This document shows, in pieces, positions 1-8,400 of a stretch of 9,795 bases of DNA. How positions within the stretch are numbered: the first letter of the stretch is position 1; every line of letters begins with the position of its first letter. Position numbers and translations under genes: made by a program. A model generated the notes under the pieces. That model had not been told where the DNA came from. It searched no databases and was given only the letters and a program-made list of their open reading frames with translations. The DNA comes from an uncultured Lysobacter sp. (GTDB taxonomy: Bacteria; Pseudomonadota; Gammaproteobacteria; Xanthomonadales; Xanthomonadaceae). The DNA lies in the NCBI GenBank assembly GCA_902805755.1, contig CADCUA010000180.1, forward strand, positions 1-9,795. The letters run 5' to 3'.

Positions 1-1444
1 TCGCGGCCAGGATCAGCGCGTCCATGTAGCTCACGTGGTTGCACACGACCAGCGCCGCGCCTTCGTCGGGGATGTGGTCGATGCCGCGCGCGCGCAGCCG
101 GTACAGCGTGCGCACCAGCACCCAGCTGAGAAAGCGCATCAGGAATTCGGGCACGATCGTGAAGATCCACACCGCCACCAGCGCATTCGCGATCGCGAGC
201 GCGAGCAGCAGCTGCGGGATCGACCAGCCCAAGCCCTGCTGCAGGCCGATGCCGAGGCCGGCGGCCAGCACGATGAAACCCGCGTTCTGGATATTCATGC
301 CGGCGATCACGCGCGAGATCTCGTTGCCCGGCGTGCGGCTCTGGATCAGCGCGAACAGCGGCACCACGAACACGCCGGCCGAGAACCCGATGCCGACCAG
401 ATCCAGCGCAATGCGCCAGCCGTTCGGCGACTCGAGAAACGCCATGAACGAATCCACGTGCACCGGCGCGAGCCCGCTGCGCTGGAAGTAAAGATCCAGC
501 AGGAACGCGCTGATACCGAACGCGCCCAGCGGCACCAGACCGATCTCCACCGTGCGTGCCGACAGCTTCTCGCACAACAGCGAACCGACGCCGGTACCGA
601 CCGAAAACAGCGCGAGCGCGAAGATGTACAGGCCCGCATCGCCGCCCAGGTGCAGCTCCGCGTACGTCGGCAGCTGCGCGGTCAGCACCGTGCCCACGAA
701 CCAGAACCACGACACGCCGAGGATCGCGTTGCGCACCGCCAGCTGGCGCTTCGCGAGCTTCAGGATCGCGATCGATTCGGGAATCGGGTTCCACTGCACG
801 CGCAGCTCCGGCGCGCCCGGCGCGACGCGCGGGATCGCACGGCTGACGAGGTGTCCGGTGATTGCGAGCGCGACAACCGCACTGGCCGCTATCCAAGGCC
901 CGTCCGCGCCGCCGGCCTGGAAGATCATGCCGCCGGCAATCATGCCGATCAGGATCGCAAGCGACGTACCCATCTCGACCAGACCATTGCCGCCGGTCAA
1001 TTCGCGCGAATGCAGCACCGCCGGCAGCACCGAATACTTGACCGGCCCGAACAGCGTGGACTGCACGCCCGTGCAGAACAGCGCGATGAGCAGCACCACG
1101 AGGTTCTGCATCAGGAATCCCACCGCGGCGAGCGACATGATCGCGATCTCCATCGCGGTCGTGATGCGGATCAGCCGGTCCTTGTCCAGCTTCTCGGCGA
1201 TCTGCCCGGCCGTGGCCGAGAACAGGAAGTAGGGCAGGATGAAAAGCGCCGGCGCGAGGTTCGTGTACAGCGTGCGCTGTTCCGCATCGATGCCCAGATA
1301 GAACAGCAGGCCGATGACCGCCTGCCGGTACACGTTGTCGTTGAACGCGCCCAGCGACTGCGTCAGGAAGAACGGCCCGAAGCGCCGTTGCGTGAGCAGT
1401 GCGAACTGGCTGCGTGGTGGAACGTGTGGCGCGTCGTGGGACAT
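1..1444 (-). CDS. LplT-like MFS transporter fused to PlsC acyltransferase (partial, C-terminus off left edge)
   Basis: Reading the minus strand from the ATG at 1442-1444 gives 481 uninterrupted codons that run off the window. Residues about 18-432 form a major facilitator transporter of the lysophospholipid-flippase (LplT) type. It has GAFNDNVYR at 32-40 in the first membrane helix, a motif-A-like loop GQIAEKLDKDR at 80-90 and FGPVKYSVLP at 132-141. After a basic amphipathic linker (about 433-457), the HX4D catalytic motif of the PlsC glycerolipid acyltransferase family appears as NHVSYMD, with H470 and D475. In relatives the transporter flips lysophospholipid inward and the acyltransferase re-acylates it at the inner membrane. 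Many relatives also carry a C-terminal acyl-ACP/AMP-forming ligase domain, which cannot be seen here. The start is supported by GGGAGG at 1451-1456 (minus strand), 6 nt upstream. The gene is divergent from the small secreted protein gene. Fusion identity is well supported; exact substrate is inferred from the family. Confidence 0.93.
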   Translation of the reverse strand, partial: MSHDAPHVPPRSQFALLTQRRFGPFFLTQSLGAFNDNVYRQAVIGLLFYLGIDAEQRTLYTNLAPALFILPYFLFSATAGQIAEKLDKDRLIRITTAMEIAIMSLAAVGFLMQNLVVLLIALFCTGVQSTLFGPVKYSVLPAVLHSRELTGGNGLVEMGTSLAILIGMIAGGMIFQAGGADGPWIAASAVVALAITGHLVSRAIPRVAPGAPELRVQWNPIPESIAILKLAKRQLAVRNAILGVSWFWFVGTVLTAQLPTYAELHLGGDAGLYIFALALFSVGTGVGSLLCEKLSARTVEIGLVPLGAFGISAFLLDLYFQRSGLAPVHVDSFMAFLESPNGWRIALDLVGIGFSAGVFVVPLFALIQSRTPGNEISRVIAGMNIQNAGFIVLAAGLGIGLQQGLGWSIPQLLLALAIANALVAVWIFTIVPEFLMRFLSWVLVRTLYRLRARGIDHIPDEGAALVVCNHVSYMDALILAA

Positions 1445-1591
1445 GCGGACCCTCCCCGGGACGCGGCGAGCCTAGCAGAGCGCGGCGACGCGGCGGCACC
1501 GGCCGCACCCGCGCACGCGGCGCATGTCCCGGTGATGCCGCATTAAGCCGGCCCGCGTGATGATCGGAAAACGCAATACTCCGGAGGCGCG

Positions 1592-1984
1592 ATGAAACAC
1601 GCGACGAAAATCCTGGCAGCCCTGTTGCTCGTCCTTCCACTCGCCGCGACCGGCGTGGCATTGGCCGACGACGGCCGCGAGCGTGAGCGCAAGTACGAGG
1701 AGTGGGCGCGCGAGGACGCCAAGCGCCATCACGAATGGATGCGTGAATCCGCCAAGCGCGAGGCCGAGCACCATCGCGAACGCGAGAAGGATGCGCGCAA
1801 GCACGCGCGCGAGGCGCACAAGCGCGAAGCCGAATACTGGCGCGAGCGCGACAAGCACGAAGCCGAGGCCTACCGCGACTGGCTCAAGGACCGCGCGAAG
1901 CATGAGGGCGACTATCGCCGCGCCTACGAGCTCAACGAGCAGGTCGGCCGCGTGACGGTGTACCCGGTCATACACGAGGACTGA
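1592..1984 (+). CDS. Small secreted, highly charged helical protein of unknown function
   Basis: 130 residues. Residues 1-25 are a clear Sec signal peptide: K3/K6, a hydrophobic core LAALLLVLPLAATGVAL, and probable cleavage after ALA near residue 25. The mature part (about 28-115) is almost all Glu, Lys, Arg, Asp, His and Ala with no proline or glycine until G106, so it should be one long helix or coiled coil in the periplasm. EWAREDAKR (37-45) and EWMRESAKR (48-56) are 11 residues apart. KREAE recurs at 55-59 and 78-82. YxxW occurs at 35-38 and 94-97. Eight histidines lie in the helix (46, 47, 60, 61, 71, 76, 89, 104). The tail turns hydrophobic (VGRVTVYPVI). GGAGG lies 4 nt before the ATG. 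I do not recognise a family. It lacks the LTxxQ motif of CpxP/Spy chaperones. Codon use looks native. Confidence 0.85.
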   Translation: MKHATKILAALLLVLPLAATGVALADDGRERERKYEEWAREDAKRHHEWMRESAKREAEHHREREKDARKHAREAHKREAEYWRERDKHEAEAYRDWLKDRAKHEGDYRRAYELNEQVGRVTVYPVIHED

Positions 1985-1988
1985 TCGC

Positions 1989-2024
1989 CGGCAGCGCGTG
2001 GCTGCCGCCTGCATCCCGATGCAG
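1989..2024 (+). other. Two tandem hairpins directly after the small-protein stop codon
   Basis: The first inverted repeat is 1989-1995 with 2001-2007: a 7-bp perfect stem around CGGCAGC with loop GCGTG. The second is 2009-2014 with 2019-2024: CTGCAT paired with ATGCAG, loop CCCG. They begin five bases after the stop at 1984 and precede the stronger hairpin at 2043-2071. They may protect the transcript 3' end. Neither is followed by a T run. Confidence 0.4.
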
Positions 2025-2042
2025 CGTCGCGGCATCGAAGGA

Positions 2043-2071
2043 CACAGGGCCCCGCCGTGCGGGGCCTTGTG
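2043..2071 (+). terminator. Probable terminator hairpin after the small-protein gene
   Basis: Positions 2043-2055 pair with 2059-2071 over 13 bp (one G-T wobble at 2047/2067) around a CGT loop. The stem centre is GGCCCCGC/GCGGGGCC, the shape often seen for intrinsic terminators in GC-rich proteobacteria. An A-rich start (AAGGACACA) and a weak T/G tail (TTGTGCGTTGT) flank it. There is no long T run, so termination efficiency is uncertain. It separates the small gene from the permease gene. Confidence 0.6.
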
Positions 2072-2205
2072 CGTTGTGGCGGCAGGCGAGCACCCCGGTC
2101 CACGCGCATCACGGGCGCGGCACGATACCCGGGACACTGACGACCTGGTGCCACGCGCATGCCCCGGCCGTGCGAAGCTGCAGCCACTTCATAGCGAGGC
2201 CTGCC

Positions 2206-3537
2206 ATGTCCACGACCAAGCCGCCGGCCGGTGCGCTTTTCGGCGATGTCGCGCTGGTCCGCGCCGTGGGCAGCTTCGCGCTCACCGCGGCGGTCATCAA
2301 CGTCATCGTCGGCGGCGGCGTGTTCCAGATGCCGGCGGCGCTGGCCGCCACGCTCGGCGCCGCGGCGCCGCTCGCACTGGTGGCCGGTGCTCTGGCGATC
2401 TTCCCCGTCGCGCTGTGCTTCGCGGCCGCCGGCAGCCGCACGCATGCGACCGGCGGGCCGTACACCTATCTTGGTGCCGCGTTCGGCCCGTTCGCGGGTT
2501 TCGTCGCCGGCGCGCTGATGTGGATCAGCAACGTCTCCTCCAGCGCCGGCGTCGGCGCCGCGCTGTCGGTGCAGGTCGGCACGCTGGTGCCCGCGTTCGA
2601 CTCGCCGGGCATGCGGGCCGGGCTGATCATCGGCGTGTATGCGCTGCTGTTCGCGCTGAACTCGTTCGGGATCAAGCTCGGCGCACGCGCGATCGCGTTG
2701 CTCGCGGGCCTGAAGCTCACGCCACTGTTCGCGCTGATCGTGGTCGGCCTTCCGTTCGTGGACTGGGGCGCGGTGAGCTTCGCGCCGGGTGAGCTGCCAT
2801 CGCTGACCGCGCTGGGCGCGTCGATGGTGCTGGTGATGTTCGCGTACTCCGGCATGGAGACCGCGCTGGTGCCGTCGGGCGAGGTCAACGATCCGGCACG
2901 CAGCGTGCCGCGCGCGACGATCGCCGCGATCGTGCTGGTCGTCATCCTGTACCTGGGCCTGCAGATCGTCGGCCAGGGCGTGCTCGGGGCAGCGCTGGCC
3001 GGCAGCCGCGTGCCGATCGCCGACACCGCGGGCGCGCTGTGGGCGCCGGGCCGCACGCTGCTGCTGGCAACCGCCTGCGTGTCGATGACGGGCTTCCTGC
3101 TGGGCAACCTGCTGGGCTCGTCGCGCTTGCTGTTTTCGCTGGGACGCGACGGTTACCTGCCGCAGGCGTACGGGCGGGTCAGTGCCGGCTCGCGCGTGCC
3201 ACTGCTCGGGCTGGCGACGCACGCGGGGATCGCCTGCGTGCTCGCGGTCGGTGGCAGCTTCACCACGCTGGCGCTGATTTCCGGCGGCGCGATCTGCCTG
3301 GTGTACGGGTTCGTTGCGCTTGCTGCGTGGCGCCTGCAGCAACGCGATGTGCGCGAGCGCGGTGAGCCGTTCCGCCTGCCCGGCGGCGCGGCGATTCCGC
3401 TGCTCGCGCTGCTGATCATGCTCGCGATCCTGCTGACGCTCACCTCGCTGGAGTGGCTGGCGATCGGCGTATCCCTGGCGGCGCTGGTGGCGGTGTATGC
3501 GGTGCTCGCCGCGGTGCGGCGGCGCGCGGTGGAGTAA
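2206..3537 (+). CDS. APC-superfamily amino-acid permease
   Basis: 443 residues, the usual length for the APC (amino acid-polyamine-organocation) family, with about 12 hydrophobic segments. The family's unwound substrate-binding part of TM1 is seen as VGGGVF (35-40). The corresponding TM6 break is FAYSGMET (212-219), followed by the cytoplasmic signature GEVNDPARSVPRA (225-237). GSSRLLFSLGRDGYLP (304-319) matches the conserved TM8-TM9 loop. The protein should sit in the inner membrane and exchange or import amino acids or related amines. The substrate cannot be read from sequence; YjeH-like and basic amino acid/polyamine antiporter subgroups are candidates. An earlier in-frame ATG at 2074 would add 44 unconserved-looking residues that overlap the preceding terminator region. 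ATG 2206 is preferred because GAGG at 2196-2199 lies 6 nt upstream and MSTTKPP leads directly into a permease N-terminus. Transcribed alone. Confidence 0.92.
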   Translation: MSTTKPPAGALFGDVALVRAVGSFALTAAVINVIVGGGVFQMPAALAATLGAAAPLALVAGALAIFPVALCFAAAGSRTHATGGPYTYLGAAFGPFAGFVAGALMWISNVSSSAGVGAALSVQVGTLVPAFDSPGMRAGLIIGVYALLFALNSFGIKLGARAIALLAGLKLTPLFALIVVGLPFVDWGAVSFAPGELPSLTALGASMVLVMFAYSGMETALVPSGEVNDPARSVPRATIAAIVLVVILYLGLQIVGQGVLGAALAGSRVPIADTAGALWAPGRTLLLATACVSMTGFLLGNLLGSSRLLFSLGRDGYLPQAYGRVSAGSRVPLLGLATHAGIACVLAVGGSFTTLALISGGAICLVYGFVALAAWRLQQRDVRERGEPFRLPGGAAIPLLALLIMLAILLTLTSLEWLAIGVSLAALVAVYAVLAAVRRRAVE

Positions 3538-4150
3538 ACCCGGGCAATGCCGCGGCGCGCTGATCGCGCGACCGGCGCCACGAGTATCCACGCCCATGCG
3601 CGTGGACGGCGCGTTTCGATACGGAAAGCCGCCTTGGGCATGCGCGCGACGTCATGCGCCGCTGGGTGCACGTCCACACTCGCGGCCGCCATCGACGTCG
3701 AGCCTTAGCAAGTCCATCTCTGCAGCGTCCACGCATTGCGCATCCGCCGAGGGGGCCGGACGCCTGCGATTGTGCGAGGCGTCCAACGATGATCGACACG
3801 CACGCCGGCGCATGCGGCCCGTTCGCGACGATGCGACGCGCGTTGAACGATCGAAGTCCGGCCCCGGCCGGCCGCACGCTGGCGAGCGAAACACTCGTAG
3901 CCGGGCGTCGACCGCAACCGCGCCTCAATGGGTTTCAACCGGCACCCGCGTGACGCCTGGTAGTCGACCGGCAACTGCACGCATCCCGCTTCGCCGCGTC
4001 GTCTACCTGTACCGGACGCACCGTCGAGCTGTCCGCTTTTGTATCTGCATTGCGTGGCCGTTGGCCATGCGGCCGGGCGTTGGCCTTGAGTGGCAGGCGC
4101 GCCGCGTACTTCGACGTACACCGCCGGTTCCTCCCTCCCTGGAGACGTCC
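3538..4150 (+). other. 613-bp intergenic region without a convincing gene
   Basis: It holds the possible permease terminator and a perfect 10-bp palindrome TCGACGTCGA at 3692-3701. Near the right end (about 4055-4086) is a GGCC-rich stretch with two near-copies of CGTTGGCC. Open frames exist on both strands, including one that runs unbroken into the next gene, but their translations are Arg/Pro/Ala-rich, contain no recognisable motif and lack ribosome-binding sites. It presumably contains the promoter of the downstream propeller gene, though I see no well-matched -35/-10 pair. Confidence 0.6.
3575..3612 (+). terminator. Possible terminator hairpin downstream of the permease
   Basis: An inner perfect 7-bp stem TCCACGC/GCGTGGA (3587-3593 with 3600-3606, loop CCATGC) lies inside an outer stem GCGCC/GGCGC (3575-3579 with 3608-3612), with an asymmetric internal loop between them. 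It begins 37 bases after the permease stop, and a short TTTC follows at 3613-3616. A smaller GC hairpin (3555-3570) precedes it. The weak T tract makes this a moderate call. Confidence 0.4.
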
Positions 4151-5191
4151 GTGAAAACAACCACTGCCCTGGGCACCTTCGTGCTCACACTCGCCATGGC
4201 GCCCGCGTCCGTTGCGCAGACCGTCACTCCCGTCATGACCCACCTCGACAGCCCGCGCGGCCTTGCATTCGGGCCCGAAGGCGGCCTCTACGTTGCAGAG
4301 GCCGGCCGCGGCGGCAGCGGCCCCTGTGCATTCCAGCGCGGCGCGGTGCGCTGTTACGGCACCACCGGCGCGGTCAGCCGCTGGTGGCGCGGCCGGCAGG
4401 AGCGCGTCGCGACCGGGCTGCCATCGATCGCGGATGCCACGTTCACCGAAGTCACCGGTCCGCACGACATCGGCATGCTCGGCATCGGCCGCGCGGTCGT
4501 GAGCATCGGCTTCGGCGGCCATCCGGACGAGCGCGCGCTGTTCGGAGCAGCCGGCGCGAACATGGGCACGCTGCTGAAGTTCACGTGCGCGCGCAGCTGG
4601 CGCACCGTTGCGGACATCTCGGCGCACGAGCGCGCCACCAACCCGGCCGGCGGACCGGTCGACTCCAACCCCTACGGCGTGCTCGTGGAACCCGGCTCGA
4701 CCGTCGTGGCCGATGCGGGAGCGAACGCATTGCTGCGCGTATCGATGAACGGTCGTGTCTCCACCATCGCAACGCTGCGCTCGCGGCCGACCGCGCCGAC
4801 CGATGCCGTGCCCACGGCTGTCGTGCGCGGCCCCGATGGCTCGTACTACGTCAGCGAGCTCACCGGCGCACCGTTCGCCGATGGCGCGGCGCGCATCTAT
4901 CGCGTGACCGAAGGCGGCACGCCGGAGATCTTCCTCGAGGGCTTCAAGACCATCATCGATTTCGACTTCGGCCCCGACGGCAGCGTGTACGTGCTGCAAC
5001 ATGCGACCGGTCCGCTGTTCTTCGCCGGCCCCGGGCAGGTGATCCGCATTGCGCCCAACGGCATGCGCAGCGTGGTCATCGGCGGTTTGAACCGGCCCAC
5101 CTCGGTGCTCGCCGCGCCCGACGGTTCGCTGTATGTGTCCAACAACGGCATTTCCGTGCAGACCGGCGAGGTGCTGCACATCGTGCCGTGA
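4151..5191 (+). CDS. Secreted ScyD/ScyE-family beta-propeller protein
   Basis: 346 residues from a GTG start. GGAG at 4141-4144 sits 6 nt upstream, and the start places a Sec signal peptide (KTTTALGTFVLTLAMAPASVA, probable cleavage after A22) exactly at the N-terminus. The mature protein is built of NHL/SMP-30-like blades, visible as recurring GPDG-x-YV strands: SPRGLAFGPEGGLYVAEAG (34-52), PYGVLVEPG (174-182), VVRGPDGSYYVSE (224-236), FDFGPDGSVYVLQ (271-283) and VLAAPDGSLYVSNNG (319-333). This pattern and length match the ScyD/ScyE family, named after cyanobacterial scytonemin clusters but found widely in bacteria. C59 and C68 lie close together and may form a disulfide; C146 is alone. No scytonemin genes are nearby, so the biochemical role here is unknown. 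The frame stays open upstream to 3497, but that translation is not protein-like. A strong hairpin follows the stop. Confidence 0.85.
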   Translation: MKTTTALGTFVLTLAMAPASVAQTVTPVMTHLDSPRGLAFGPEGGLYVAEAGRGGSGPCAFQRGAVRCYGTTGAVSRWWRGRQERVATGLPSIADATFTEVTGPHDIGMLGIGRAVVSIGFGGHPDERALFGAAGANMGTLLKFTCARSWRTVADISAHERATNPAGGPVDSNPYGVLVEPGSTVVADAGANALLRVSMNGRVSTIATLRSRPTAPTDAVPTAVVRGPDGSYYVSELTGAPFADGAARIYRVTEGGTPEIFLEGFKTIIDFDFGPDGSVYVLQHATGPLFFAGPGQVIRIAPNGMRSVVIGGLNRPTSVLAAPDGSLYVSNNGISVQTGEVLHIVP

Positions 5192-5197
5192 TGCACG

Positions 5198-5228
5198 CGC
5201 GGCGGTTGCGCGTTACGTAACCGCCGCG
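5198..5228 (+). terminator. Strong hairpin after the propeller gene, likely terminator
   Basis: CGCGGCGGTT (5198-5207) is perfectly complementary to AACCGCCGCG (5219-5228). Three more pairs inward (one G-T wobble) leave a CGTTA loop, giving a 13-bp stem that starts 7 bases after the stop codon. The loop side also contains the palindrome GTTACGTAAC (5212-5221), so two alternative folds compete. No T run follows. Confidence 0.55.
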
Positions 5229-5401
5229 GCGCCGTCGTCACCGGCGCGCTGCATCGCTGCATGGCTGCGCGCCCGGGCGGCGTCGCCCGCCAACGGGGTA
5301 AACGCGTTCGGCGCCGATGCCCTGCATCGTCGCGCTTGCGCCACCGCGTCGCGATGAACGGCGATGCCGGCCTGCAAACGCCCGCGCCGACGCCGTGCGA
5401 T

Positions 5402-5429
5402 TAGGCCGCGAGGAGGGGCAGGTACTATC
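5402..5429 (+). promoter_or_regulatory. Candidate promoter of the hybrid kinase
   Basis: TTAGGC (5402-5407) and TACTAT (5424-5429), separated by 16 bp, resemble a sigma70-type -35/-10 pair. Transcription would start near 5436, about 18 bases before the ATG at 5454, giving a short leader. An inverted repeat AGGGGC/GCCCCT (5415-5420, 5434-5439) brackets the -10 box. The match is imperfect and was judged by eye. Confidence 0.3.
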
Positions 5430-5453
5430 GACGCCCCTGTCCGGGTCGAATCG

Positions 5454-8400
5454 ATGAAACGAGTCCCTTTCCTCTTCGCCAGCGCCACGCCGATGGCGCA
5501 GCGCCACCGCGCGTTCGCATGGGACGCGAGTCCGCTGGGCCCGCCCGAGGCGTGGGATGCCGCGCTGAAGACGCTGGTGCCGATCATGCTTGCGTCCAAC
5601 CAGGCGATGTTCATCGTCTGGGGGCCGTCGCGGACGCTGCTCTACAACGATCCGTACGGCGAGATCCTGGGCGACAAGCATCGCGACGCGCTCGGGCGTG
5701 ATTTCCTCGAGGTGTGGCACGAGATCCGCACGGACCTCGCGCCGATCGTCGAAGCCGCCTATCGCGGCGAGCCGGTGCAGATGGACGACATCCTTTTGTG
5801 GATGGAGCGGCGCGGATACCGCGAGGAAACGCATTTCTCGTTCTTCTACGCGCCTGTGCGCGACGAGTCGGGCGAGGTGGGCGGATTCTTCTGCGCCTGC
5901 AACGAAATCACCGCCGAAGTCATCGCCGAGCGCCGCCTTGCCGAAAGCGAAGCGCAGTACCGCGGCGTGCTCGCGAACATGGACGAAGGCTTCACGCTGT
6001 TCGATGCGGATTTCAACATCCTCGAAATCAACGAGCAGACCGTCGGCCTCACCGGCTTCAGCCGCGAAGAACTCATCGGTGAGAACCACTGGACGCGCTT
6101 CCCGGGCACATATGACTCGGTGCTCGGGCAAATGTACCGGCAGGCGCTGGCCAGCGGGGAGCCGGGCACGGTCTCGCACATGTACGAGTACGCCGACGGG
6201 CGCAAGGTCTGGTACGACGTGCGCGCCTTTCCCGTGGAGGACAAGCTTGCCGTCTTCTTCCGCGACGTGACGCGGAGGCGCACGATGGAGGCGGAAGCCG
6301 CGCTCGCGGCCGAACGCGTGCAGCTCGCGCTCGACGCGGGCGCGATCATCGGCACCTGGGTGTGGCACGTGCCCGAGGACAGGTTTATCGGGGACGAGCG
6401 CTTTGCCGCGAGCTTCGGCCTCGATGCCGAGGCCTGCCGGCGCGGCATGCCGACTGCACCTGTCTTCCGGGCGATCCACCCCGACGATGTCGAGCATGTG
6501 CGCGCGGTGGTGACCGACGCGCTCGCCCGCGGCGGGCCGTACCGCTGCGAGTACCGGGTGCGCGGCGCGGACGGGCGCGAGCGCTGGATCGAGGCGAACG
6601 GCCGCGTGGAACTCGACGCGGACGGGCAGGCGCTGCGCTTTCCCGGGGTGCTGCTCGACATCGAGCAGCGCCGACGCACGCAGGCCGAGCGTGATCGTGC
6701 CGAGACCCTGCTGCGGACGTTCATCGAAGCCGTACCCGGCGTCGCCTATGCGAAGGATCGTGAGGGCCGGTTCCTGATGGCCAACCGCGGCACCGCCGAG
6801 CTGCTCGGTCTGCCCCCGGAGCGGTTCATCGGCCGGACCGATCTCGACGTGCTCGCGAACCGGGCCGAGGCCGAAGCGATCACGGCGAACGACCGCCGCA
6901 TCATGGACGCCGGCGTCGTGGAGCAGATCGAGGAAGCGGTGCAACTGGCGGACGGCACGCCCGCGTTCTGGTGGTCGACCAAGGCGCCGCTGCGGGACGG
7001 TTCCGGCGCCGTGGTCGGCCTGATCGGCGCGTCGGTCGACATCACCGACCGCAAGCGCATGGAGGACGCGCTTCGCCTGTCCGAGCAGCGCAGTGCGCTG
7101 GCGATGGACGTGGCACAGCTGGGCACCTGGGTGTGGGACCTCGCGAGCGGCGCAGTGACGGTCGATGCGCGATGCCGCGAACTGTGCGGCCTGGCGCCGG
7201 GGGACGATACGCTCACGTTCGACGTCGTCGCCGCGCATATCCATCCCGAGGACCGCGCGCGCGTCGAGCAGGCGCTGTCCGCCGCGCTTGCGTCCGCGGA
7301 CGATGCCAGCTACAGCGAGGAATTCCGCTGGGTGCACGCAGACGGGACCGTGGTGTGGACGGCATCGCGCGGGCTGGTGCGCCACGAGCGCACGGCCGGC
7401 GGCGCGAAGATGGGCACGATGATCGGCTCGGTGATCGACGTGACCGAACGCCGGCAGATCCTCGAGTCGCTCACGCAGGCCGACCGTCGCAAGGACGAGT
7501 TCCTGGCCATGCTCGCGCACGAGCTGCGCAATCCGCTCGCACCGATCAACGCCGCGGCGCATGTGCTCCTGCTGTCGGCGGCCGATCCGCGCCGGGTGCA
7601 CGATGCCAGCACGATGATCAGCCGGCAGGTCGGGCACCTGACGCGCCTCGTGGACGACCTGCTCGATGTCTCGCGCGTGACGCGCGGGCTCGTGCACCTG
7701 GAGCGCCAGCCGGTCGACCTGCGCTCGGTCGTGTCTACCGCGGTCGAGCAGGTCAGGCCGCTGGTCGAAGCGCGCCGGCATGAACTGCGCACGCGCGTCG
7801 GCGCCGGACACATCACCGTGTCAGGCGATTTCCATCGCCTGGTGCAGGTCGTGTCGAACCTGCTCAACAACGCCGCGAAATACACGCCGCAGGGCGGCGT
7901 AATCGAGCTCGCGCTCGGATCCGACAACGGCCGCGCGCGGCTTTCGGTGACCGACAGCGGCGTCGGCATCGCGCCGCACATGACCGACCAGGTGTTCGAC
8001 CTGTTCACTCAGGCCGAGCGCACGCCCGACCGCAGCCAGGGCGGGCTGGGAATCGGGCTCGCGCTGGTGCGCAGCCTCGTCACCCTGCACGGCGGGCAGG
8101 TCCGCGCCGAGAGCGCGGGACTGCACCGGGGCAGCACGTTCCACGTCGAGCTGCCGCTGTCGACGGAGATGCCCGCGCGTCCCGCGCCGACGCCTGCTCC
8201 ATCGAACGCCACGGGCCGGCGCATCCTGCTGGTCGACGACAACACGGATGCGGCGGCCACGCTTGCCGAGCTGCTCCAGCTCGTCGGCCATACCGTCGCA
8301 GTCGCACACGATGGCGAATCGGCACTCGCGCAGGCCGGCGATGGCACTGCCTGGGACACGTTCATCCTCGACATCGGCCTGCCGGACATGACCGGTTACG

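Noticed and set aside
35..1546. 503-codon plus-strand open frame
   Set aside because: Its translation is Arg/Gln/His/Asp-rich with no motifs. The opposite strand encodes a clear MFS-PlsC protein with a ribosome-binding site.
2074..2205. Upstream extension of the permease to ATG 2074
   Set aside because: The 44 extra residues are not membrane-like and start against the terminator hairpin. The internal ATG at 2206 has a well-placed GAGG.
1924..3597. 557-codon minus-strand open frame across the small gene's end and the permease
   Set aside because: Low-complexity Arg/Gln/Ala translation, no start signal, and it lies opposite an unmistakable permease and a terminator.
3440..4160. Possible minus-strand genes in the 613-bp gap
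   Set aside because: Three overlapping open frames give Arg/Ala/Pro-rich products without motifs or ribosome-binding sites.
3935..5179. 414-codon minus-strand open frame
   Set aside because: Antisense shadow of the propeller gene with His/Gly/Arg-rich, motif-free translation.
4090..5220. 376-codon plus-strand frame overlapping the propeller gene
   Set aside because: Extremely Arg/His-rich out-of-frame translation. The competing frame has a signal peptide, a Shine-Dalgarno sequence and propeller repeats.
5238..7811. 857-codon minus-strand open frame antisense to the kinase
   Set aside because: Such long antisense frames are expected opposite GC-rich coding sequence. The plus strand has intact kinase and PAS motifs, while this translation is His/Arg-rich and motif-free.
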